Positions 9,410-19,407 of a stretch of 64,000 bases of DNA are shown piece after piece. Source of the stretch: Mactra quadrangularis (Eukaryota; Mollusca; Bivalvia; Venerida; Mactridae). The notes under the pieces were generated by a model that saw only the letters and a list, made by a program, of their open reading frames with translations, was not told the DNA's origin and made no database searches. Position 1 is the stretch's first letter. Each line of letters begins with the position of its first letter. The stretch is taken from the NCBI GenBank assembly GCA_025267735.1, contig CM046301.1, forward strand, positions 65,491,872 to 65,555,871. Reading direction: 5' to 3'. Both the position numbers and the translations under genes were made by a program.

Positions 9410-10640
9410 GTATTTTGTACACTAAAGCCCTTTCACATGTCTGTTCAAAGCCAAATGTCAAAGATATAATCAGATAATAATGTACCTTTTGATCCCTACC
9501 ATCAGCATGTTCTGTGCTCTAAGATTTGAAAGCATTAAAACAAAAATGGTTAAAATTGATGTTCTAGAAATAGATCAATGCCTATGAATGACATAAACAT
9601 AACTGACATTAATTATTATTAAAATTAGTAACAATTCAGACTTCACGTGAATTTCTGTTAAAATCAACTAATGTACTCATATTCTTTTAAAGCAATGTAC
9701 ATAATCGATGATAAAAAAGAAATTTACACGTCAAAATGCAATTGTAACGTATTTTCGCGACCCCACGAAAATGATTAAGACTCTCAGTGAAATAACGTAG
9801 ATCGACGTAGGTTCTATACGTCACCAAGTATTGAATCTATTCTAGCTGTCGGACAGTCCTATTCATTTGACTGTTGCATTGTAAACGAACAATCAAGATT
9901 TGTATATTTTAATTTGCTAGCAAATACGAATTTCGCTGATTGAATTTTGACGCGACGATAGCGCATCTGTTTTAATTATTATGCAACGATTGGCTCTTGC
10001 CCGACAAGGGCACGTTATTGGCAGAATCATAAAAACAAAACAAATAAATACTTGTTGATAATACGATCAAGGGTTAAAAACCCAAACAATAATTTTAAGG
10101 TCTATCAGACTAAATGTTATTACGTTAAAAAAACTGTGAAATTTTCACAATTATTTAGCATTAATTGTGATAATTATCCTTCTTATCGCTAATTTTAATT
10201 ACCCTTAGCAAACTTGATGTGTAAGACTGTTAGCTGTTCAAAATAGAAAGTGCAATGTGACCTCTTTATTTTTGGAAAACGTGTTTATATTGTCATCAAT
10301 TTTGACCTTTCTTTGTTTAAAAAAGAATAGATCTTAAGAAATTGATTTTCATCAAATTATTCGTTTCTGCTACCGAACTTATAGTAAATATTATTTTAAA
10401 AGTTGTCTACATGTTCTATACACGCACAAAATTCGAAATTTTCTGTCTGATATTTTTTTAGCAAAACAAGATCGCTATTACGGAGATTGTACGGCCAATA
10501 CGGGCGTTAAACCCGATCCCGGTATGGGTTTAATTGATCAAGGTGTATTACGTAATTCATAATTATTGGATCATAAAAGTGTCACTTAGTTGATTGAAAA
10601 ATTATGATACGATTTTTTTCGCCAAATGCTTCAACAGCGC
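9410..10640. other. Non-coding, no feature recognised
   Basis: AT-rich DNA right of the retrotransposon. It begins with the GTAT target duplication. No ORF, RNA gene or clear repeat was recognised. Confidence 0.5.
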
Positions 10641-10649
10641 ATAATTTCT

Positions 10650-10860
10650 TCGAACGTGCGGGCGGTAAAAAAATGTTTTTTTCTGGAATGTGGAGCTTTT
10701 GAATGTGCGTGCGGTAACAAAAAAAAAATTTTTTTTTTGGATGTGGAGTTTTTTAATGTGCGGGCGGTAAGAAAAAAAAAATTTTTTTGGATGTGGAGAT
10801 TTTGAATGTGCGGGCGTTAAGAAAAAAATAAAAATATTTTTTTTTCAAAATCAAGAAAAC
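10650..10860. repeat. Four-copy tandem repeat with A/T runs
   Basis: GTGCGGGCGGTAA or close variants start at about 10656, 10705, 10758 and 10808 (period about 49-53), each followed by A and T runs and mostly GGATGTGGAG. Confidence 0.85.
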
Positions 10861-10861
10861 T

Positions 10862-11000
10862 GGTGCGCTGCATCCGTAGAACAAGTGATCAATTTGGTGT
10901 GGCCTTATCAATAAATTATTTTCATGAAATAATTTCATGATAAAGGCTTCGGCCGAAATATTGATGACGACTGAGTTTTCTATTTTTTATATATAATGCT
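10862..11000 (-). repeat. Inverted partner of the arm at 128-210
   Basis: The reverse complement of this segment matches 128-210: GAAAACTC, GTCATCAAT, GAAGCCTTTA, then, after a 35-45 base insertion, AGGCCACACCAAATTGAT and ACTTGTTCTACGGAT. The two may be ends of one older element into which the retrotransposon jumped, or two separate copies. Confidence 0.65.
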
Positions 11001-11853
11001 TGTATATTCCCTTTGGAATTATATTTGACATATTGTCTCATAATAATTTATCCAATTTTCGCCTAGAATGATTAGTATATCTGTTTCAAATTCCATGATA
11101 TCACCAATGTGTTTGACATCTCATTTCAAGGTCAAACTTGCCTTGGTCCGCTTGGATGCGTAATATTTAGAATCATGTGCTACGCTCAAGTTTCCAGAAA
11201 CTAACAGTGCTCAGATAAAATACTTGAGGTACATGCTTTTGTTTGGTGAGATAATCCGAAAACTGTTACAAAAGTTAATCAAGGGCAAGTTCAATATTGT
11301 TAACTTATATCAGGCTTTCCTCCTTAGATAAACAACTCTTGAATCGTTTCATGGGCATATGTTGAGACATTTTCTTGCTCAAATAAGTGTGAATACTAAA
11401 GATACTACAGTCACTTACATACTCCACAGTTTTATATGAATGAAAAACAACTATTTTTAAAGTATATGTTTTATTGTGTTGATCATTTTCTTGGTATACC
11501 ATAACAATCTTACAAAGTATTCAATATCAAGAAAATTGTAAGTGTATGCAGAAGAAATAAAATTCAAAAACTATGTATGTTTCATATTTTTATTAAGTTT
11601 GATAGAATATACTTAGAACAAATGGTAACAAATTGAGAATTGACATTAACGAGGTAATCTAAACTTAACACTTTAATTCATGGAGCTAAACATTAGGCAT
11701 AAGCCTATGAAGTTTGAAAATCCCTGGCCTAAGACATTGATTCCTTGTTTAGTGATTTGCTGATTTTCAAATTGCAGTGAAACTAAAAACACAGTCAAGA
11801 ATGCATGTCTTACTCTTGAATCTTGCCAATTTACTCAGAAATTAGTACATTTC
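11001..11853. other. Non-coding, no feature recognised
   Basis: AT-rich sequence without a supportable gene or repeat. Confidence 0.5.
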
Positions 11854-12218
11854 TATGGTGGCATATTTCTGCCATTAGATAACCACATAACTAATTAGGT
11901 AATTAGGTGGTAAACTAGTTATGGTAACTAGTTAATCTCTTAAGTTAGTGGTTAAAGATTTACAGTAACTAGTTAACCTTCATTAACTAGTAAGTTTAGT
12001 AACTAATTAGTAATGGTAACTAGTTAACCACTTAACTTAATTAACTTAAGAGGTTAACTAGTCACTTAATGAACTAGTTAATTAAGAGGATAACTAGTTA
12101 CTGTACTTAGTTAACCACTTTACTTAATTTAAGAGGTTAACTAGTTACCATAACTAATTAACCTCATAATTAACTAGTTAGTTATGTGGTTATTTGGTGA
12201 CAGAAATATGCCACCATA
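11854..12218. mobile_element. 365-bp MITE with palindromic interior
   Basis: Inverted ends start TATGGTGGCATATTTCTG and continue through ATAACCACATAACTAA. CATTTC flanks both sides (11848-11853 and 12219-12224), a probable target duplication. The interior is nearly all variants of AACTAGTTA separated by short A/T-rich spacers, itself palindromic. No coding capacity. The superfamily is not clear from a 6-base duplication. Confidence 0.85.
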
Positions 12219-12538
12219 CATTTCAGATATTTCACAAATATTTCCAACTTGATATTAGTTCATTTAGATACATTGGACATAGTTTTTGGAGGCTGATGGA
12301 TAACTTTTGCACCAATCCAAGAAATAAAATGTACCAGGAGAAATTCTGCTTCTGTTGCATGAATAATGAATGAAAGAAACAACAATATTATAATTCTTCA
12401 AAAATGAACTTGTAAATTGAGCAAATCAATTAATTGTAATTCACAATCTGTGAATGAGTTTTTAAGGGCCGTGTATATAGCAATCCAACTCAATAAAAGT
12501 ATTGCTAGTCAAAGAAAGCAACTATTGCAAGAAATATT

Positions 12539-12802
12539 TCATGCCAGACAAGTTGGTATGAAACCAGTAAATTGCACAAATGGGTCAGGAAACCAGTCAC
12601 TTATCAACCAAACACAAAAACTTGGTTTCACCAGTGTAATCCCTTCCCCTAAATGTCACTGGCACCACAAAGTGAATTGCCAATAGGTAGTATGTCTATT
12701 TACTTTATGTAAGTCCATATCAATCACATGAACAAGTAGTTCAGATCTGTATCCCCTAGCAATAGTTAATGATCCTTCATCTATAACATACAGCTCCATA
12801 TC
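12539..12802 (-). pseudogene. P2X7 cytoplasmic-domain exon, with in-frame TGA
   Basis: Minus-strand exon after a pyrimidine-rich acceptor (AG at 12804-12803). It begins DMELYVIDEGSLTIARGYR and runs through a conserved block NRHTTYWQFTLWC, then PSFCVWLISDWFPDP and QFTGF, to a natural stop at 12541-12539. This order matches the C-terminal cytoplasmic domain of the ATP-gated channel P2X7, which in invertebrates also occurs as stand-alone proteins. A TGA at 12658-12656 interrupts the frame directly after the Trp-Cys-Gln of the WC motif; homology resumes immediately after it in the same frame, so it is a nonsense substitution rather than a real terminus. It could be a pseudogene, a null allele or a sequencing error. 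A plus-strand ORF over it is a shadow. Confidence 0.72.
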
Positions 12803-13569
12803 CTAAAAATAAAGAAAAAATACATTTCTTGTAACATTATAAAATAATGCAGCACTATCTGCTATTCTAATCAAACTAATGGTTGCAGGACTCCCTTCCA
12901 TTAAAAAGGAAGAATGATACTGAACTATTCTAGAAAAATAAATAGCCAAACAACCTAAAGTATAGAAGTATTATTCACTATGTCTAGAACTTAAATCACA
13001 GTCTTTAGAAGATCTCTATCTAGTTTATACTATTGTAGGTATACATCATTCAGTGAATCATAATGTAACATTTACATAGCAACACTGCTTGAACCTACAC
13101 ATTAAACTAATTTTGGAACTATACACAAACTCATTGAGCAGTATGTGCTTATTTTGACCACCATCTTGTTATGAACATTTATCCAAGATCAGATACACAT
13201 ATGTCTCTTTTGATGTTGATCGAAACATGATAACAACTTTGCAATAGACTATAAAATACTCATATGTGATAACCTGTACTTTAAATCATACATAAATATC
13301 ATTATGAGCTCACCACTCCAAGATTTACAACAGTTTATTTTTAACGGAATCTATATATTCATTGTAATTAAATGTATAAACTGCTCACTTGTGTTTGTTA
13401 GTTATTTGACTTTAGCATTTTTTATACTACAATGAAGCACTAATATAATCGAAGAACATTTATACAATGAAATTCTTGCATAAGATAGTTGGTGATGGAT
13501 CTATGGTTCCTTCACTAAATGTTGAAACAAAGATGTTAAAATATTTCTATTCAATCAGGAAACACATAC
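12803..13569 (-). other. Intron of the P2X7-domain gene
   Basis: Lies between two phase-0 splice sites; AT-rich, no other feature seen. Confidence 0.55.
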
Positions 13570-13661
13570 CGGTGTCAGAGATAAACTATGTTCAGGAGAA
13601 TATCCACAACACACCTCATAACCAGATGGCAATTCCCCGCACCAGTTGCAGATACACAACA
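13570..13661 (-). CDS. P2X7 cytoplasmic-domain gene, cysteine-cluster exon
   Basis: 92-base minus-strand exon bounded by acceptor CATCTCAG (AG at 13663-13662) and donor G|GTATGT (13569 onward). It encodes LCICNWCGELPSGYEVCCG and ends in phase 0, which joins exactly to the phase-0 start of the exon at 12802. The C-x-C-x2-C...CC cluster followed by the blocks in the next exon is the signature of the P2X7 cytoplasmic ('ballast') domain, where cysteines bind zinc in the mammalian channel. No transmembrane channel part is visible in the window. The exon starts in phase 1, so at least one exon lies further right; it was not found with confidence. Confidence 0.68.
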
Positions 13662-14579
13662 CTGAGATGGTAAACCTTTAGGTTTGGGGGGGGGGGTTGA
13701 TACCCAATTTATATTGTAGTCTTATGTAATATATATCCACATTCAGATTTGAAATTAACTTCTGAAAGAAAGATTTTTTGTAATTAATTTTCTATCATAA
13801 AAAAATTTTGTAATTAATTTTCTATCATAAAAATGTTACATAAAGTAAAAAAAAATCAATATTTTGACTAATGCTGTAACATTCGGTTGAAAATAGATTC
13901 GCTTCAGTCCAGGCTATTGACCCAAAGTCTATCCAAGTGATAATAAATTTTTTCATGTAGTTTTACTGGTTGAAAACTATTCACATGCTATATAACATAA
14001 TTAAATTTGGATATTGCTCTATAAAATAAAGGAGACAATTGCTTCACACATATAGATTAGAGTCTTAGATTGATAGAAAATGTCAAAAACAGTTATACAT
14101 GACATATAGAAATGTATCCCGATAAAAATCCACGGTCCGAACTGAGGTTGGAACCCACAACTCGTCGCCATAAAAGCTAGTGCTGTATTATAACGAGTTA
14201 CAGACGTTTCGACCCCAAGACGTTTCGACCCCAGGTTTGACGGAGACATTTCGACCCCACAACGTTTCGACCCCAGATGGTATTTTAGGTTAATTTTCGT
14301 ATTTGTATTGTATATGTACATTTTGTATATTTTTGATAAAAGGTAGTTTGATTATCACATCTTAGAATTTGAATGTAATCTTTTAGAAGATTTTAAAATG
14401 AAAAAAACAAACAATTTATTAGGAAGAAAACAGACGTAAGAAAACGGAAGAGAGAGGAGAGTGATCTGCTGCACCAAAATCAAAACTACTTATTAGAACA
14501 CACAGATTAATATTTTTAGGAACTTGAATAATAATAATAAACAAACTTGATATTGTGTAAATTCATAATTTTATTATAT

Positions 14580-14935
14580 TTTTAAATACTCATGAGAGCA
14601 CATACTATTTATATATACATATCCTGGAAAAGAAGTTTTTTATTATCATATTATACAGATTCACAAATACACAAAATATTGAGAACAAACATAAATATTT
14701 AGTAATTCAATTTGTGTACATATATAAGCAGTTACTAATATTATAAATATATATCATTAAAAAATAAATACTCATAAAAGTATATGATATTTACACATAA
14801 CCTGGAAAAGAAGTTTTTCATTATCATATTATACATATTCACAAATACACAAAATATTGAGAGCAAACATAAATATTTAGTAATTCATTTTGTGTACATA
14901 TATAAGCAGTTACTAATATATATCATCAAATATAT
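14580..14935. repeat. Tandem duplication of about 180 bp
   Basis: Two copies share CCTGGAAAAGAAGTTTTT, ATTATCATATTATACA, CACAAAATATTGAG and ATATATAAGCAGTTACTAAT, separated by about 180 bases. Confidence 0.85.
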
Positions 14936-15308
14936 ATATTCATCATATATATATATATAGTAATCAAATATTAAATACTCTTTAAAAAAAGACAAACAAT
15001 ATTTGATTGTGAGGTAATAGACTTTAATACCAATGAAGTTTTCACATTATCAGTTTTTGTTTTAAAATTTACCATTGATTAATATATATAACTGTAGAAA
15101 ACAAAGATTTCAGTATTAATTAATCTTTTGTTTAAGTACATGTAGATAATTTTTAACGGTTATCGCAAACAAATTATGTTTAATGGCATTCTTCAATTCA
15201 CTTAATAATCACATATACACTTTCATTTTCACAGTTTGTTTCTGTTCTATAGGGATAGTTGGAGATAATTATCGCTTATAACGTATACAAAAATATTCTA
15301 TTGTAATT

Positions 15309-15566
15309 ATACCCCCGCTTCGAAGAAGAGGGGGGTATACTGTTTTACCCTTGTCCGTGCGTGCGTGCGTGCGTCCGTCCGTCCGTCCGTCCGTTACAAA
15401 ATTTCCGTCACAGTTTTCTCAGCAACTATACCATGCAGCAGCCTGAAACTTTGCATATTGCTTCATCCTATAGTCCCATGTGGTGTAAAGCGATTTCATG
15501 CTCCTCGCTCATCTACTTCCTGTTTGTCGCATATTTTTAGATTTTGGCGGGGGTATCACTAGTTAA
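15309..15566 (+). mobile_element. Helentron-type short element, family A, copy 1
   Basis: Starts ATACCCCCGCTTCGAAG, has a (GTCC/GTGC)n microsatellite near its left end, and closes with GGCGGGGGTATCACTAG, an inverted copy of the start. Near-identical copies occur at 23248 and 48953 in the same orientation. In this copy the 3' hairpin tail is missing. Confidence 0.7.
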
Positions 15567-15718
15567 ATTCGGGCTAAATAATATCATGCTTTACAAAACA
15601 TCCCCTTTTGAAGTTTAAATACTTACCGCTTTGTATAATTGTTAAAGTAGATTTATTGATTGTATTTAACCTTTCTATATAATAGACCAATGTACGCTTA
15701 TTACATAATATCGAAGTA

Positions 15719-16955
15719 TACTTAAACGCAAAAGTTTGGCAACATTTTAATTGTCAATTTTAGACACGAGTCAATGTTCATAAAAATATGTCCTGACTAA
15801 GTACAGATGTGCAGGACTCTCACAAAAACATTGTGTGTAAGTTAAATCGATATGCTCATGGAGCGTATCGGAATTGCACTTTCCTCCATTTTCTCACTTT
15901 GCACGTGCACAAATTCAAAATGTTATTTTTATTCAATTCTTCCAACAAATTTGAAAGATTAGAGTGTTGTTGTATGAAAAACAATACAATATTGACGGGT
16001 TTAGGCTTTATGGTTATGTCATAAAGCTTTCAAATGAGCAACGTGCACGTGCATTACGGATGTTGGAAGCTGGCCTTAATCAAGCTGTTGTCGCTAGAGA
16101 ATTTGGTGTGCACAGGTCGACTTTAAGTCGTTCGCATAGTTAATTTCCTGGGACTGACACAGTAGCTGACCCTCCACGTGCCGAACGACCGCGTGTCACT
16201 ACGTTACGTCAAGGCCGGACTGTACGTTAAATGCACCTACGAAACCGCAAGAAGACAGCAACACGAACTGCAGCAGAGATTCCTGGAGAAAACTGGCCTC
16301 ATCTTTATCAACGATCGTGGACGATGGGCAGTGCGACGTAGCGGACGTGAACGCCAAGGACTCACTGCAAAACGTTACGTGGATGAGATTCTGTGCCATG
16401 TTGTTTTATCATATTTTGCTGAATACCCCGACATGGTGTTACAACACGATAACGCTCGACCTCATATGGCTCGTGTAACCCAGCATTTCCTTTTGGATAA
16501 CAATCTTCCTACCCTTCAATGGCCAGCATACCAGATCTTAATCTGATTGAACATTAGTTTTGTGGGACTACCTAAAGCAAAAATTGCGTTGAATAAATGC
16601 ACAGAACTGCAGGAAGCTTTGCGACGAGAATGGGATGCTATGCCGCATGAATATATCAGGAAGCGCGTGGGTTCAATGCGGCGATTATTCACAGCTGTTA
16701 TTCGCGACAGATGTGGCCATTTACAGTACTGATGTGCGTGCCATAACTAGGTTTACTTTGTGTGACTTTTTGTTTTGGGGTGTACTACTTTAAATCGAAT
16801 TACGGAATAATTTGACCATTAAAACGTAACCTTTTTATGAAATTGTATGGTCAAATGAATGAATTTTATATAAATTAAAACAAATCGAGTTTAGCTGTTG
16901 TTTGTCTGAAGTTAAATGTTGACCAATTTTGTTGCAAAACTTTTGCGTGTAAGTA
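15719..16955 (+). mobile_element. Tc1-like transposon, inactive
   Basis: 1237 bp with inverted ends TACTTAAACGCAAAAGTTT (left) and TACTTACACGCAAAAGTTT (right, reverse strand), flanked by TA on each side, as expected for Tc1/mariner. Length is that of a standard Tc1 element. The transposase inside is broken. Confidence 0.9.
16024..16735 (+). pseudogene. Tc1-family transposase remnant
   Basis: From 16024 the frame reads KLSNEQRARALRMLEAGLNQ followed by an AREFGVHRSTLSRS helix-turn-helix, then a stop. A second block at 16178-16546 includes an Asp motif in QHDNARPHMA and is followed in another frame by the PDLNLIEH acidic motif, giving the second and third catalytic residues. There are several frameshifts and stops and the central region around the first catalytic Asp appears deleted. 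Family role: cut-and-paste transposition at TA. Confidence 0.85.
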
Positions 16956-17672
16956 TATAATTCAAATCAACGTACTGAGTACTACTCATCTTTACATTCA
17001 TACATCATACATCAGGTCTTGAAATTATTGAACAATTTCCATCGGAAAACACATTCATAGTTACTGTAAAAACATATCAACAAGCAACATATTGATTCAT
17101 CAACTTTATTAATTTATCTTATATGTAAAATAATGATAATATAAAGTTCTAGATCTAGATGTATAAATTCAATTTTATTGATTTTCAAACTTTTAAGTGT
17201 TTATAAGTTTACATGAATATACATATTTATGCTCTTGGGTTGAAATGCATCTACAAAATCATGCTGCATGTCGATCACAACGCTGCAAAATAAAATAAAA
17301 TGATGTAATGTCATAATTTCAATAATATAACTATTCATAATTTATTTCGTATATAATTTTATTTATCATATAATATTATCTATAAACTGGGGTCGAAACG
17401 TCTCAATTCTGGGGTCGAAACGTCTCAACTCTGGGGTCGAAACGTCATGGGGTCGAAATGTCTCCATAAAAGGCTAGGGGTCGAAACGTCTTGGGGTCGA
17501 AATGTCTTGCACCCTATTATAACTTTGCTACATAAATAATCTGGTGCATGTTTGTATGCAGTGTTGGCTCTGGTGTGTTATAAATTATCGCCAACATTTT
17601 TGCTAAATAAAAAAATGTTGGGAATAATGCTGCATGTATACAGGGTATACTATATACCGGTGATGCTATTTT

Positions 17673-18631
17673 TATACGCCCGTTTTGAAAAAACGGACAT
17701 ATTATGTTATGCTGTTGTCCGTCTGTCCGTCCGTGGACAATTGCTTGTCCGAATGATAACCCAGGGTTAAAGGTCAAGGTCACTGGGACTTAAAATAGGT
17801 AAAACTTGTCCGGACAATAACTGAACCACCAATGTACCTAGGTTCACCAAATTTAATGTAAGAGTAGCCCATGTGTCAAAGATGTTCCCTATTGGTTTTG
17901 GGGCCCCTGGGTCAAAGGTCAAGGTCACAGTGGCATCATATTGAAAAATATTGTCCGGGTAATAACTCAACAATGACTGTACCTAGGTTCACCAAATTTC
18001 ATGTGAGAGTAGCCCATGTGTCAAGGATGTGCCTTATCAGTTTTGGGGAAACAGGGTCAAGTTTAAACCTTCAACCAGAAGATATCAAATTACCAAGCAG
18101 TGACTTCAAACGTTCAATTAATATGTTGATAAAGTCAAAATGGCAAACAATGAAACACTTGTCCAGACAATAACTGAACCACAAATGTACCTAGGTTCAC
18201 CAAATTTTATGTGAGGGTAGCCCTTGTGTTAAGGATATGCCCTATTGGTTTTGTGCCTCCTGGGTCAAAGGTCAAGGTCACAGGGGCATCAAATTGAAAA
18301 ACCTTGTTCTGACAATGACTCATCAACAACTTGACCTAGGTTCACAAAATTTTATGTGAATGTAGCCCTTGTGTCAAGGATGTTCCCAATAGGTTTTTGG
18401 GCCCCAGGCCCTAAGGTCAAGGTCACAGAGGCATCATATAGATCAATCATGTTTGTACCTAGGTTCTCAAAACCTTTGCTTTGGATAGCCCTCCAGTTAA
18501 GGATGGGACCTATTCTGAGATCCCGGGGTCATTGGTCAAGGTCACAGGGACTTCATATGAGATAGAACACAGCATGGACTGCACACGGGCGTATAATGCC
18601 CCGCCCAGCGGAGCTCTTGTTAGACCGTAGT
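17673..18631 (+). mobile_element. Helentron-type element with core tandem repeats
   Basis: Begins TATACGCCCGTTTTG and has the inverted CGGGCGTATA at 18596-18605. The core holds about four to five copies of a 140-200-bp unit containing GTACCTAGGTTCACCAAATTT, GTAGCCC and GGTCAAGGTCACAG. The end is a small hairpin (CCGC/GCGG) followed by AGCTCTTGTT. Repeated ORFs here are repeats, not genes. Confidence 0.75.
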
Positions 18632-18804
18632 TTAGTAACTAAACAAAGAACTACAGGCATGTTATATTTACTGATTTATTAGTCCATGTCTTATAAACAT
18701 ATTATAATCCTTCAGTTTACGAAAATCCTGACAGAATAAGTTAAACTAACACCATTCTTGTATCAGTTGTGCAATCCGCCATCTTTGTTCCCAAATACGT
18801 ATTA

Positions 18805-19201
18805 GGTTACATACCACTAAATAAATGTCAATGACAAATTACACTATGAGCAAGGTTCTATCTATTCCTCACAAAATGATCAGTATTAGAAAAAAAAGTT
18901 ACGTTACTTATAAGAAAATAAATTTCGATTGAAAGTTCCTACCCTGAAAATGTACTGGTTTTTAACTCTTCACCAGCCTACAGAGTCATCTCCCCTTTTA
19001 ACCAGTTTTCGCGACTAAACAAACCAGATCCATTGATTTTTTGCATACTTTCATAGGAAAAGCATTGTCAAAGACATACATACTCTTCAATATTAAAAAG
19101 CACCACAAATGAGGTATCCATGCACTCTCAAAAAATAAATAAGGACACTTTCTATTTCCGGTAAATGCTCACTTCCGGTTACCATTTAGTGGTATGTAAC
19201 C
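18805..19201. mobile_element. 397-bp TA-flanked MITE
   Basis: Perfect inverted ends GGTTACATACCACTAAAT, each flanked by TA (18803-18804 and 19202-19203). No coding capacity. TA duplication suggests a Tc1/mariner-type or related source. Confidence 0.8.
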
Positions 19202-19239
19202 TATTACCGGTGATGAGGTAAAAAGTCTCCCAAGGTCAG

Positions 19240-19404
19240 TGACGTCATACGTAAACAGCACAGTAAATGTGCGCAATTAAACTTCCAACCCATTTTAATC
19301 AATCGATAAAGGAAAATTTCTAACTGTTATTTAATTTTTTTCAAAACAATAACTGAAAAACAGGATGTAATATTTCTCTATTTTCTGTCGGATTTATATC
19401 AAAA
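19240..19404 (+). promoter_or_regulatory. Likely promoter and 5' UTR of the ASB-like gene
   Basis: A perfect CRE TGACGTCA lies at 19240-19247, about 160 bases before the proposed start codon. The presumed 5' UTR contains a minimal start-stop uORF, ATG TAA, at 19365-19370. No TATA box is evident. Transcription start is not determined. Confidence 0.35.
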
Positions 19405-19407
19405 ATG
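19405..19407 (+). CDS. ASB-like gene exon 1: start codon only
   Basis: AAAAATG is followed at once by a consensus donor GTGAGT (19408-19413). Joining ATG to the phase-0 acceptor at 21732 gives MWYSWKLVHLVCARKGDTS, which flows into the first ankyrin repeat. The alternative is translation from within exon 2, where no in-frame ATG is well placed. Confidence 0.45.

Larger units (their letters stand above)
14195..17514. mobile_element. Mutator-like non-autonomous transposon
   Basis: Both ends carry inverted clusters of GACGTTTCGACCCC or variants (four copies left, about 14202-14275; five to six right, about 17389-17508). A perfect 9-base duplication TATTATAAC flanks it (14186-14194 and 17515-17523). 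Nine-base duplications are typical of Mutator-like elements. There is no transposase of its own in the 3320 bases; inside are a tandem duplication, a Helentron-type short element and a Tc1 element, so it is nested and non-autonomous. Confidence 0.8.

Noticed and set aside
12417..12686. Plus-strand 89-residue ORF
   Set aside because: Lies opposite the P2X7-domain exon, whose splice sites and homology are on the minus strand.
12702..12704. GTAAAT as a donor ending the P2X7 exon at 12704
   Set aside because: Reading straight through it gives the conserved NRHTTYWQFTLWC block, so the exon continues.
13467..13673. Plus-strand 68-residue ORF
   Set aside because: Shadow of the minus-strand cysteine-cluster exon.
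15365..15562. ORFs at 15365 and 23155 sharing RPSVRYKISVTVFSATIPCS
   Set aside because: Both are the family-A repeat read in one frame; the similarity is of the repeat, not of a gene.
17871..18565. ORFs in the 17.7-18.6 kb region
   Set aside because: They fall in core tandem repeats of a Helentron-type element.
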